Of a DNA stretch of 52,622 bases, positions 36,578-44,991 are shown one piece after another. Position numbers and translations under genes: made by a program. Where the stretch lies: the NCBI GenBank assembly GCA_944380285.1, contig CALWGZ010000012.1, positions 1 to 52,622 of the forward strand, in the 5' to 3' direction. The first letter of the stretch is position 1, and each line of letters opens with the position of its first letter. The notes under the pieces are model-generated. The model was not told the DNA's origin and did no database searches. It worked only from the letters and a program-made list of their open reading frames with translations. This stretch comes from an uncultured Christensenellaceae bacterium (GTDB lineage Bacteria; Bacillota; Clostridia; Christensenellales; UBA3700).

Positions 36578-36678
36578 ACATATCCGCGCCATATGACGGC
36601 TTTTTTTCGCGCCGCCTCATCCAAAGCGCGTTCGTCGACATTTTTCGCGCGGCAAACGCGATTTTTGAATGCAAACGC

Positions 36679-36707
36679 TTTACAAAATCGTCGCCGTGTG
36701 ATATCAT
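36679..36707 (+). promoter_or_regulatory. asd-dapA-dapB promoter
   Basis: TTTACA (36679-36684) and TATCAT (36702-36707), spacer 17. The expected start, near 36714, is the first base of riboswitch helix P1. Confidence 0.8.
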
Positions 36708-36713
36708 ACTCGT

Positions 36714-36876
36714 GCAATAGAGGCGCGGTCCTCATCAGTAAGCGGAGTCACGTTTCAAAGAACGCCGCCCAAAGGGAGTACCGCCGAAGTCGCGCTCGTC
36801 GCTTTGAAGACGCCGCGGCTGGGCACGGGATCAACAATCCCGCGACTGTCATCGATCGCGATGGAGGGCTATTTGC
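36714..36876 (+). promoter_or_regulatory. Lysine riboswitch aptamer (L box)
   Basis: P1 pairs GCAATAG (36714-36720) with CTATTTGC (36869-36876). Conserved L-box blocks appear in order: ATAGAGGCGCG, AAAGGGAGTACCGCCGAAG, GGCTGGGCAC, GACTGTCAT and TGGAGGGCTAT. High lysine should favour the terminator that follows and shut down asd-dapA-dapB. Confidence 0.93.
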
Positions 36877-36894
36877 GGAACAAAAGCAACTTTT

Positions 36895-36928
36895 CCGTTT
36901 TCGCCCGTCGCGAGAACGGATTTTTTTT
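36895..36928 (+). terminator. Riboswitch-controlled terminator
   Basis: CCGTTTTCGC and GCGAGAACGG (36895-36919) form a ten-pair stem with one G-U, followed by eight T. It lies between the lysine aptamer and asd. A second small stem, GGGG-CTT-GCCCC, lies just before the asd ribosome site. Confidence 0.9.
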
Positions 36929-36961
36929 GACAAAACCCGGGGCTTGCCCCAAGGAGAGTTT

Positions 36962-37981
36962 ATGAAAAAATACAACATCGCCGTAGTCGGCGCGACCGGT
37001 ATGGTCGGCAACAAATTCCTCGAAGTCCTCGAAGAAAAACAGCTTCCCGTCGAGAACTACTACCTCTACGCCTCCGCAAAGAGCGCGGGCAAAAAGGTCA
37101 AGTTCATGGGCAAGGAATATACCGTCATCGAATTGACCGAAGACAACGTCAAGGACAAGAAGATCGACATCGCCCTATTCTCCGCCGGCGGCTCCACGTC
37201 CGCAAAGTTCGCGCCCGTCTTCGCCGAGCACGGCGCGGTCGTCATCGACAATTCCAGCCAGTGGCGTATGCACGACGACGTCCCCCTCGTCGTCCCCGAG
37301 GTCAATCCCCAAGACATAGATTGGCACCACGGCATCATCGCCAACCCCAACTGCTCGACCATTCAGGCGATGGTCGCGCTCAAGCCGCTCTATGACAAAT
37401 ACGGCATCAAGCGCATCGTCTACTCCACCTACCAGGCGGTCAGCGGCGCAGGCGTCGCGGGCTACAACGACCTCAACGAGGGCATCAAGGCGTTCGCGGG
37501 CGGCGGCACCTACAAGACGACCAAGTTCCCCTACCAGATCGTCAACAACTGCCTGCCCCACATCGACGTCTTCCTCCCCAACGGCTACACCAAAGAGGAA
37601 GAGAAGATGATCAAAGAGACCAAGAAGATCCTCGGCGACCAGTCCATCAAGGTCACCGCGACCACGGTCAGAGTGCCGGTGCTCAATTCGCACAGCGAGT
37701 CCATCAACGTCGAGTTCAACAAGCCCTGCACCCTCGAGGGCGTCAAAGAGGCGCTCGCCGCTCAACCCGGCGTCGTGATCGTCGACGACGTCGCCAACAA
37801 CAAGTATCCGATGCCCATCGACGCGACCGGTCACGACGAAGTCTATGTCGGCCGCATCCGCATCGACGACACCGTCGACAGCGGCGTCAACCTTTGGGTC
37901 GTCGCCGACAACATCCGCAAGGGCGCTGCGTCCAACGCGGTACAGATCGCTCAATACATGATCGATCACAACAAGATCTGA
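36962..37981 (+). CDS. asd: Aspartate-semialdehyde dehydrogenase
   Basis: A 339-residue enzyme that reduces aspartyl phosphate with NADPH to aspartate semialdehyde, the branch point to lysine/DAP, threonine and methionine. It has the NADP loop VVGATGMVGNKFLEVLEE at about residues 6-23. The catalytic cysteine is in IIANPNCSTIQAM, followed by the YQAVSGAG segment and the active-site histidine region VRVPVLNSHSESINVEF. AAGGAG is five bases before the ATG at 36962; the frame is open upstream through the riboswitch but that part is leader. First gene of the lysine-controlled operon. Confidence 0.97.
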   Translation: MKKYNIAVVGATGMVGNKFLEVLEEKQLPVENYYLYASAKSAGKKVKFMGKEYTVIELTEDNVKDKKIDIALFSAGGSTSAKFAPVFAEHGAVVIDNSSQWRMHDDVPLVVPEVNPQDIDWHHGIIANPNCSTIQAMVALKPLYDKYGIKRIVYSTYQAVSGAGVAGYNDLNEGIKAFAGGGTYKTTKFPYQIVNNCLPHIDVFLPNGYTKEEEKMIKETKKILGDQSIKVTATTVRVPVLNSHSESINVEFNKPCTLEGVKEALAAQPGVVIVDDVANNKYPMPIDATGHDEVYVGRIRIDDTVDSGVNLWVVADNIRKGAASNAVQIAQYMIDHNKI

Positions 37982-37991
37982 GGAGATACCT

Positions 37992-38879
37992 ATGTTGTTC
38001 AAAGGCTTGGGCACAGCTCTCGTCACCCCGTTCGAAGAGGACGGAAGCGTCGACTTCGCGTCGCTCGAAAAACTTGTCGACAACCAGCTCAAAGGCGGCG
38101 TGGACGCTCTGATCGTCTGCGGCACCACCGGCGAGCCGCCGACACTGACCGACTCCGAAAAGTCGCAGGTCGTCCGCTTTGTCGCAAAACAGGTGAACGG
38201 GCGCATCCCCGTCATCGCCGGCACCGGCAGCAACTGCACCGCCACCGCCGCCGAAAATTCGCGCCGCGCCGAAGATATGGGCGCGGACGGCGTCCTCGTC
38301 GTCACCCCCTACTACAACAAGTGCACGCAGGGCGGGCTCGTCGAGCACTACCGTGCGGTCGCGTCCGCGACCTCTCTCCCCGTCATCGCCTACAACGTTC
38401 CCGGAAGGACGGGCGTCAACCTGCTGCCCGCGACGGCTGCGAGACTGACAGAGGTCAAGGGCATCGTCGGCATCAAGGAAGCCAGCGGCAACATCACACA
38501 AGTCATCGAGACGTCAAAGGCGATCGAGGGCAGCGACATCACGCTGTACTCGGGCGACGACGCGGCGGCTCTGCCCATCTTCGCGGTCGGCGGCAAGGGA
38601 CTGATCTCGGTCGCGTCCAACGCCGTGCCCGCGGCGATCAAAGAGCTGACCGACGCGTGCCTCGCCGAAGATTACGCGACCGCGCGCGGACTGCAATTCC
38701 GCTTCCAAAAACTGTTCGAATTGATGTTCTGCGAGGTCAACCCCATCCCCGTCAAGGCGGCGTGCGCGATGCTCGGGCTCTGCAAGCCGTGCATGCGCCT
38801 CCCCCTCACCCCGGCGACGCCGGCAAGCACCGCGCTCATCCGCGAAGAGATGAAGGCGCTGGGCTTCATCAAGGAGTGA
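37992..38879 (+). CDS. dapA: 4-hydroxy-tetrahydrodipicolinate synthase
   Basis: A 295-residue Schiff-base aldolase that condenses pyruvate with aspartate semialdehyde, the first committed step to DAP and lysine. Family features: GTALVTPFEEDGSVDF at the start, CGTTGEPPTLTDSEK, the tyrosine of VIAYNVPGRTGVNL, and the Schiff-base lysine in GIVGIKEASGNI. GAGGAG lies seven bases before the ATG. It follows asd by 10 bases. Confidence 0.97.
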   Translation: MLFKGLGTALVTPFEEDGSVDFASLEKLVDNQLKGGVDALIVCGTTGEPPTLTDSEKSQVVRFVAKQVNGRIPVIAGTGSNCTATAAENSRRAEDMGADGVLVVTPYYNKCTQGGLVEHYRAVASATSLPVIAYNVPGRTGVNLLPATAARLTEVKGIVGIKEASGNITQVIETSKAIEGSDITLYSGDDAAALPIFAVGGKGLISVASNAVPAAIKELTDACLAEDYATARGLQFRFQKLFELMFCEVNPIPVKAACAMLGLCKPCMRLPLTPATPASTALIREEMKALGFIKE

Positions 38880-38880
38880 T

Positions 38881-39645
38881 ATGACAGACATCATCATCTG
38901 CGGCATCGGCGGCAAGATGGGCGCCAACATCCTGAAGGCGCTCGAAGACTATGACGACGTCAGGTGCGTAGGCGGCATAGACGCCTATGCCGATCCGAGC
39001 AAATTTTCCGTGCCCGTGTTCAAAAAGCCGTCCGATATCGACATCGACGCGGACGTCGTCGTCGATTTTTCCCGCCCCGAAGCCCTGCAAGGTCTGCTCG
39101 ACTTCGCGACCTCTCGCAAGGTCGCTCTGCTGCTCGCGACGACCGGCTATTCGCCCGAGCAAGTCGAGGCGGTCAAAGAGGCGTCAAAGCGCACCGCGAT
39201 CTTCCGCTCCGCCAATATGTCGCTCGGCATCAATCTGCTGATCGGGCTTGCAAGGCGCGCGGCGGCGTTCCTCGGCGACAAGTTCGACGTCGAGATCGTC
39301 GAGACACACCACAACAAAAAGGTCGACTCCCCGTCCGGCACCGCGCTGGCGATCGCCGACGGCATCCTCGCCGAAAAACCGGGGTATTACGAGACCTTCG
39401 GCAGACACGGCAACGCGACCAAACGCGACGCCAAAGAGATCGGCATCCACGCCGTCCGCGGCGGCACAGTCGTCGGCAAACACGAGGTCAACTTCTTCGG
39501 CGACGACGAGGTGATCACCCTCACCCACGAGGCGCACAGCAAGGCGGTCTTCGCCCACGGCGCGATCAAGGGCGCGGCGTTCCTCAAAGGCAAGGCGCCG
39601 GGCATGTATGACATGAACGACCTGATCGCCGCAATGATCGACTGA
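38881..39645 (+). CDS. dapB: 4-hydroxy-tetrahydrodipicolinate reductase
   Basis: A 254-residue NAD(P)H-dependent enzyme that takes the dapA product to tetrahydrodipicolinate. The nucleotide site ICGIGGKMGANILKALE is at the N-terminus. The substrate site is EIVETHHNKKVDSPSGTA, with the conserved His pair and Lys, and IGIHAVRGGTVVGKHEVNF follows. It starts one base after the dapA stop with AAGGAG upstream. A strong terminator ends the operon. Later DAP genes are not in the window. Confidence 0.97.
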   Translation: MTDIIICGIGGKMGANILKALEDYDDVRCVGGIDAYADPSKFSVPVFKKPSDIDIDADVVVDFSRPEALQGLLDFATSRKVALLLATTGYSPEQVEAVKEASKRTAIFRSANMSLGINLLIGLARRAAAFLGDKFDVEIVETHHNKKVDSPSGTALAIADGILAEKPGYYETFGRHGNATKRDAKEIGIHAVRGGTVVGKHEVNFFGDDEVITLTHEAHSKAVFAHGAIKGAAFLKGKAPGMYDMNDLIAAMID

Positions 39646-39658
39646 AAACTTCGCTTTC

Positions 39659-39687
39659 CCCTCCGCGCTTTGCGGAGGGATTTTTTT
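39659..39687 (+). terminator. asd-dapA-dapB terminator
   Basis: CCCTCCGC (39659-39666) and GCGGAGGG (39672-39679) form an eight-pair stem followed by seven T. Confidence 0.95.
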
Positions 39688-39780
39688 GCGCTTTTCGAAT
39701 TTTATTCCGCCGCGACCCGTATCAATGCGATATGATTTTGAATGTTTATCGACATTGCAATGTTACTTTTTCTCAACCTC

Positions 39781-39809
39781 TTGCGCATATGCGCGCAATG
39801 GTGTATGAT
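39781..39809 (+). promoter_or_regulatory. Promoter and probable operator of the mannoside cassette
   Basis: TTGCGC (39781-39786) and TATGAT (39804-39809), spacer 17. The perfect palindrome GCGCATATGCGC (39783-39794) covers the -35 and early spacer, a likely repressor site. No regulator gene is adjacent. Confidence 0.65.
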
Positions 39810-39837
39810 ATAGACAGGGAATTTTAAGGAGGAACTT

Positions 39838-41202
39838 ATGAGAGAGCGTACTTCCACTCCGCTCGGCGGAAAAATTTGGGCGTCGCTGCTAATGTGCGGC
39901 TTCATCGGACAAGTCGCGTGGATCGTCGAGAACATGTACTTTGCGACGTTCGCGCAGGACATCTTCGAGAATTCGCCCGACGCCAATCACCTCTACTACC
40001 TCGTCACGACGCTGATGGTCGTGCTGTCCGCGCTGACTGCGACCGTCACGACGATCTTTGCCGGCGCGCTGACCGACAAGGTCGGCAAACGCAAGCCGTT
40101 CATCTCGATCGGCTACATCGTGTGGGGCGTTACGATAATGCTCTTTGCGACGATCGACGTCGACGCCGCCGCAAGCAACAGTACGCTCGTGATCGCGCTC
40201 TTCGTCGTCTTCGACTGCGTGATGACCCTCGTCGGCTCGACCGCCAACGACGCGGCGTTCAACGCCTGGGTCACCGACGTCACCGACGGCACCAACCGCG
40301 GCAAGGTCAACACCATCCTCTCGGTGATGCCCGTCATCGCCACCGTCGCCGCGATCGCGATCGCGATGTTCACCTACGACAAGGGCAACTACACGGCGTT
40401 CTTCATCATCCTCGGCGTCATCCCCATCGCCGCCGGCGTCGTCTCGATCTTTCTCGTCAAAGACGCGCCCGGCATCGTGCGCTCGGACATGCGCACCGCT
40501 AAAGACGTCTTTTACGGCTTCCGCCCCTCGGTCGTCAAGTCCAACAAGATGATGTTCGTCTGTCTGACGGCGCTGTGTCTGGTCGGCATCTCTCAGCAGA
40601 CCTTCTTCTCTTACCTCATCAACTTCGTTCAGACCACGCTGGGCATCACCGACTACCTGCTGCCGATCGGCGCGGTGATCGTGTTGTCCGCGGTGATCAC
40701 CGGCGTGCTCGGCGTGTTCTACGACAAGCTGGGACGCAAGAAATTCTACATCCCGCTCGCCGCATTCATAGTGGTCGGCACGCTCGCGATCTATCTGACA
40801 AAATTTTTGGGAGAAGGCGCATATCTGCCCATGCTCTATGTCGGCGGCACGGTGATGCTCGGCTCGCTGCTGTGCACCAACGGCGCGCTGATGTCGGCGT
40901 TCCAAGACTATATCCCCGAAGGCTGCGAGGGCAGGTTCCAGGGCGTGCGCATGTGCTTCACCGTGCTCGTACCCATGGTCATCGGTCCGATCATATCGAT
41001 GGCGATCGGCATCAACTCGTTCGACCCCACCGACAGCGGCGCGATCGCTCCCCCGTTCGAGATCTTCCTCGCGGCGGCGATCGTCGCGGTGATCGCGATC
41101 GTGCCGATCGTGTTCGTCGCTCGCGACGCGGACAGGCTGCGCGCGGCAAAGGCGGCGCAAAATGCCGACGAACAGCCTACCGAACATAGCGAAAACCCGT
41201 GA
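39838..41202 (+). CDS. MFS sugar transporter (GPH/SugE-like)
   Basis: A 454-residue transporter with 12 hydrophobic helices. The first loop has the MFS signature GALTDKVGKRKPFISIGY, and a second copy-like DKLGRKKFYIP appears in the C-terminal half. The layout suits glycoside/cation symporters. Its position directly before a beta-mannosidase suggests that it imports mannosides or related oligosaccharides; substrate is inference. AAGGAGG lies seven bases before the ATG at 39838. It is the first gene of the cassette. Confidence 0.88.
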   Translation: MRERTSTPLGGKIWASLLMCGFIGQVAWIVENMYFATFAQDIFENSPDANHLYYLVTTLMVVLSALTATVTTIFAGALTDKVGKRKPFISIGYIVWGVTIMLFATIDVDAAASNSTLVIALFVVFDCVMTLVGSTANDAAFNAWVTDVTDGTNRGKVNTILSVMPVIATVAAIAIAMFTYDKGNYTAFFIILGVIPIAAGVVSIFLVKDAPGIVRSDMRTAKDVFYGFRPSVVKSNKMMFVCLTALCLVGISQQTFFSYLINFVQTTLGITDYLLPIGAVIVLSAVITGVLGVFYDKLGRKKFYIPLAAFIVVGTLAIYLTKFLGEGAYLPMLYVGGTVMLGSLLCTNGALMSAFQDYIPEGCEGRFQGVRMCFTVLVPMVIGPIISMAIGINSFDPTDSGAIAPPFEIFLAAAIVAVIAIVPIVFVARDADRLRAAKAAQNADEQPTEHSENP

Positions 41203-41287
41203 CATGTCGTCAAAACTTGACCTTTGCGTCAAAATGTTATAAAATCATTACAGTACAAATTCTGCGGCTTGCCGCAGCGGAGGAACA

Positions 41288-43792
41288 ATGCACAAGACAG
41301 ACCTGTGCGGAGTTTGGTCTCTGACCGATTCCGACAAAATCAAAGGCATTCCCGCGACCGTTCCCGGCTGCAACTTCCTCGACCTCATCGACGCCGGGGT
41401 CATCCCCGACCCCTTCATCGGCTGCAACGAGACCGAGGTGCAGTGGGTCGGCAGACGCGATTGGACGTTTTCGCGCACCTTCGAGATGAGCGCGGACGAC
41501 CTCAAACGCGAACACGTCGTGCTCGTCTTCGAGATGCTCGACACTCTCGCCGATATCGTCGTCAACGGCAAGCGCATTGCATCCGTCCAAGACGCGTACC
41601 GCAGATATATCTTCGACGTCAAAGACGTGCTCGCCGCGGGGGGAAACACCATATCGGTCAAGTTTTCCAACCCCCTTGACTACATCGCAAAGTGGCAGAA
41701 AGAGATGCCTATGATCAACACCACCGAGGGCGAACCCGGCTCTTGCCACATCCGCAAACCGGCATATCACTTCGGCTGGGATTGGGCGCCTCACCTGCTG
41801 CAATGCGGCATCATCAAGCCGGCATATGTGCTCGCCTACGACGGCGCGAAGCTGGACGGCGTGCGCGTGCGTCAACATCACGACGGCGGCAAGGTCACAC
41901 TCGAACTCACGCCCGAGTTTTACGGCGAAAAGCGCGCGTCGGTGCACTATGTTTTGACCTCGCCCGACGGCGAAAAACTCGCCGAACTCGACGGCGAAAA
42001 CGTCTCGATCGAAGTGACAGATCCCAAGCTGTGGCAATGCAACGGCAGCGGCGAACAACCGCTCTACACGCTGACCGCCGCCTGTGCGGACAACGTCGAC
42101 GACGTGCATACTCTGAACCTCGGTCTGAGGACGATCGAACTCGACCTGTCCGCCGACGAATGGGGCACCAACTTCCGCTTTATCCTCAACGGCAAGCCCG
42201 TCTTTGCGCGCGGCGCGAATTGGGTGCCGACGGACAGCTTCATCTCGCGCACCACGCACGACGACCTCGAATTTTTGATCTCGACCGCCGCGCACGCCAA
42301 CATGAACATGCTGCGCGTTTGGGGCGGCGCTTACTACGAGAGCGACGACTTTTACGACCTGTGCGACCGCTACGGCATCCTCGTGTGGCAGGACTGCATG
42401 TTCGCCTGCTCCCCCTTCCCCTACGGCAGAGAGGACTTTGTCGCCGAGGTGGACAAAGAGATCGAAGACAACGTCCGCCGCATTCGCCATCACGCGTCGC
42501 TCGCGTTGTGGAACGGCAACAACGAGGTCGAACAGATGTCGCTCGGCTGGCGCATCATGGTCGAGAACATCAAACAGACCGGACCCTTCTATTATCAACA
42601 CCTGCGCGAAAAAATCGCGGAGTTCGACGACGTCACTCCCTATTGGCCGGGCTCGCCGACGGGCGGCGAATTTCTCAAGGACATCTACTCGACGCGGCAC
42701 GGCGACACACACCTGTGGAAGGCGTGGCACGGTCTGCGCCCGATAGCATATCTGCTGGGCAACTATACCCGGTTTTGCAGTGAGTTCGGCTTCCAGGCGT
42801 TCGCGCACGAGAATACGCTGCGCATCTTCGGCGAAGGCAAACTCCCCGAGTCGCTCGACGGTCCTTTGATGAAGCTGCACCAAAAGGCGATGGCGGGCAA
42901 TTCGCGTACGCAATACTACATCATCGAGAGATATTGGACGCCCGGGAGACTTTGGGATCTCGTCTATCTGACCCAGCTCAACCAATCCGACTGCGCCGAG
43001 CTTGCGACCGAACATTGGCGCCGCAACAAGGGACGCTGCAACGGCTCGCTCTATTGGCAATACAACGACTGCTGGGGCGTGACCTCATGGTCGGGGCTTG
43101 ACTGGTACCGCAATCTCAAAGCGATCACCTACCGCGCGCGCCACTTCAACGCGCCGGTCACCGCGACCCTCGCTTTGGACAAAAAAGCGGTGCGCTTCCA
43201 CCTGATCAACGACACCGACATCGCCAAGCAATACACCGCAAAGTGCTCGATCGTCGGCTATGACGGCGTGCCCGTGACCGAGCGCGAACGCGTGATCGAC
43301 GCGGCGCCCGATTCGGTCACTTTGATCGAAGAGATGCCCCTGCCCTCCAAGGCAAAGCGCAAGAATTGCTACGCGATCGTCCGCGTCTACGACGGCGAGA
43401 CGCTCGTGTCCGAGCGTATGCGCACCCTCTCTGCGGAAAAATATGCGCGCCTGCCCGAAGCGCCGCTGTCCTACACCACCGACTACGACGGCGAGACCTA
43501 TTCGGTCACCGTCGGCGCGAGCGCGTTCGCGAGGGGCGTCGAGCTGACGCTGCACGACTTCAACGTGCAATGGAGCGACAACTTCTTTGACATGGTCGCA
43601 GGCGACAGCGTCACCGTGACCGCAAAGGTCTCGGGCGCTGACAAAGCACAGTTGGACAAGGCGCTCCGCGTGAGGTCGCTCGTCGACATTCCGCGCAAGC
43701 GCTCCCTCATCGGCGACAAGCTCTTCCGCCGTAAACTTTTCTTTGAGCCGCTCAACTTCATCAATTGGATAGGGCGCTCGATCGAGGAATGA
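41288..43792 (+). CDS. GH2 beta-mannosidase
   Basis: An 834-residue glycoside hydrolase family 2 enzyme, best matching intracellular beta-mannosidases that remove terminal beta-mannose. The N-terminal sugar-binding domain (VPGCNFLDLIDAGVIPDPF) and a beta-sandwich precede the TIM barrel. In the barrel, RGANWVPTDSFISR, MLRVWGGAYYESDDFYD, the acid/base ALWNGNNE (Glu413) and the nucleophile CSEFGFQAF (Glu499) are all intact. A C-terminal beta domain ends it. No signal peptide. GGAGG is five bases before the ATG. It lies 85 bases after the transporter gene and one base before the next. Confidence 0.94.
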   Translation: MHKTDLCGVWSLTDSDKIKGIPATVPGCNFLDLIDAGVIPDPFIGCNETEVQWVGRRDWTFSRTFEMSADDLKREHVVLVFEMLDTLADIVVNGKRIASVQDAYRRYIFDVKDVLAAGGNTISVKFSNPLDYIAKWQKEMPMINTTEGEPGSCHIRKPAYHFGWDWAPHLLQCGIIKPAYVLAYDGAKLDGVRVRQHHDGGKVTLELTPEFYGEKRASVHYVLTSPDGEKLAELDGENVSIEVTDPKLWQCNGSGEQPLYTLTAACADNVDDVHTLNLGLRTIELDLSADEWGTNFRFILNGKPVFARGANWVPTDSFISRTTHDDLEFLISTAAHANMNMLRVWGGAYYESDDFYDLCDRYGILVWQDCMFACSPFPYGREDFVAEVDKEIEDNVRRIRHHASLALWNGNNEVEQMSLGWRIMVENIKQTGPFYYQHLREKIAEFDDVTPYWPGSPTGGEFLKDIYSTRHGDTHLWKAWHGLRPIAYLLGNYTRFCSEFGFQAFAHENTLRIFGEGKLPESLDGPLMKLHQKAMAGNSRTQYYIIERYWTPGRLWDLVYLTQLNQSDCAELATEHWRRNKGRCNGSLYWQYNDCWGVTSWSGLDWYRNLKAITYRARHFNAPVTATLALDKKAVRFHLINDTDIAKQYTAKCSIVGYDGVPVTERERVIDAAPDSVTLIEEMPLPSKAKRKNCYAIVRVYDGETLVSERMRTLSAEKYARLPEAPLSYTTDYDGETYSVTVGASAFARGVELTLHDFNVQWSDNFFDMVAGDSVTVTAKVSGADKAQLDKALRVRSLVDIPRKRSLIGDKLFRRKLFFEPLNFINWIGRSIEE

Positions 43793-43793
43793 T

Positions 43794-44612
43794 ATGAATT
43801 ACAACACCGATTTTTTCACCGACTCTTTGACAGGTCTGTGCGCGGCGCTGTGCGAAAAAGCCGGCGTCGCTCCCCCGGCGAACGCCGCGCCGGCGAGCAA
43901 ACCGCTCTTGGACGAGTTGTCCGAAAGATACGGCGACTTTGCCGCCGACCGCGTGCTCATCTACAACCCCGACGCCGTCGGCGATTGGGTGATGGACAAG
44001 TATGCCGACAAGCTGCAAAACAGCCTCCGCATTGCGCCGATACGTCACCGCTTCGTCACCGTCTTCCCGCCCAAGACGCCCGTCTGCTTTGCGTCGATGT
44101 ACACGGGCGCTCAGCCCGAAACGCACGGCATTTTGCGCTACGAAAAGCCCGTCGTCACGATCGACAGCATCTTTGACGCGTTCATCCGCGCGGGCAAAAA
44201 GCCCTGCATCGTCAGCGTAAAAAACCAAAGTATGGATCGCATCTTCCGCGGCAGGGATATGGACTATTTCTCCGAAAAGTACGACGACGAGGTCGTCGAG
44301 CGCGCGCTCGAACTCATCAAAGAGGACAAGTACGACCTGCTTTGCGTGTACAACGAGCGCTATGACGACGCGATACATGTCACCCACCCCACCTCGCGCA
44401 AGGCGCGGCACGCGATAGACTGCTACGAGACCAACTTCACCAAGCTGATCGACGCGGTGAGGCGCGACTGGACGGGTCACGACACGCTGTACGGCTTTTG
44501 CCCCGACCACGGCGTGCACCGCATGCTCATCGGGCTCGGCAATCACGGCAAAAACATCCCCAAGGACATGAACATATCCCACCTGTTCGGCTTCATCGGG
44601 AAGAGCAAATAG
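43794..44612 (+). CDS. Alkaline-phosphatase-superfamily protein
   Basis: A 272-residue protein of the alkaline phosphatase/sulfatase/NPP superfamily. The metal-nucleophile strand is FPPKTPVCFASMYTGAQPETHGI (Thr or Ser near residue 100), and a late metal site FCPDHGVHR (about 236-244) fits the pattern. It lacks a signal peptide, so it acts in the cytosol, perhaps on a sugar phosphate, sulfate ester or phosphoglycoside. It begins one base after the beta-mannosidase stop, so the three-gene cassette is tightly linked. The substrate is unknown. It is shorter than many family members. Confidence 0.78.
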   Translation: MNYNTDFFTDSLTGLCAALCEKAGVAPPANAAPASKPLLDELSERYGDFAADRVLIYNPDAVGDWVMDKYADKLQNSLRIAPIRHRFVTVFPPKTPVCFASMYTGAQPETHGILRYEKPVVTIDSIFDAFIRAGKKPCIVSVKNQSMDRIFRGRDMDYFSEKYDDEVVERALELIKEDKYDLLCVYNERYDDAIHVTHPTSRKARHAIDCYETNFTKLIDAVRRDWTGHDTLYGFCPDHGVHRMLIGLGNHGKNIPKDMNISHLFGFIGKSK

Positions 44613-44622
44613 GACGATCAAG

Positions 44623-44643
44623 GCGCGCCGAAAGGCGCGCTTT
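44623..44643 (+). terminator. Terminator of the mannoside cassette
   Basis: GCGCGCC-GAAA-GGCGCGC is followed by TTTCTC. The T-run is short, but placement 10 bases after the stop is right. Confidence 0.7.
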
Positions 44644-44882
44644 CTCGCGCAGAGAGGAACGTAAAAAGTCGTCCCGATCTTTGACAATATCTTGTCAAGA
44701 GTGAGTGCGCAATTTTTTCAAAATCAAGTCGTTTTGTGCAAAATGCGCCGTTTTTCCGCTCTTCGCGGCGATATCTTTGTCAAGAGTAAGTGAACACTTT
44801 TTTTGAAAAATTTTTTATAATGCGCCGGCGTCAAAATCGGCTCCCTTGCCGCTGTGCCGGCTCGTGTGCACGAATTTTCAAA
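44644..44882. other. Intergenic DNA with two TTGTCAAG motif copies
   Basis: Copies of the dispersed motif lie at about 44688-44725 and 44775-44820. The first is embedded in the inverted repeat TTGACA-ATATCT-TGTCAA. The second ends in TATAATGCGCC. No gene seen. Confidence 0.5.
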
Positions 44883-44950
44883 CATTGAGCATTTCGCATT
44901 GTGCATTGTGCATTGCGCATTTCGCATTGCGCATTTCGCATTGAGCATTG
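44883..44950. repeat. Tandem heptanucleotide repeat
   Basis: Nine uninterrupted 7-bp units of the type CATTNNG (CATTGAG, CATTTCG, CATTGTG, CATTGCG) plus a partial tenth. It sits directly upstream of the YhhN promoter. Confidence 0.9.
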
Positions 44951-44956
44951 TTTTTA

Positions 44957-44985
44957 TTGACTTTGCGCGTTTGATAAAGTATGAT
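44957..44985 (+). promoter_or_regulatory. Promoter of the YhhN-family gene
   Basis: TTGACT (44957-44962) and TATGAT (44980-44985), spacer 17. The expected start is at or next to the ATG at 44992, so the message may be leaderless. Confidence 0.75.
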
Positions 44986-44991
44986 AGAGTT

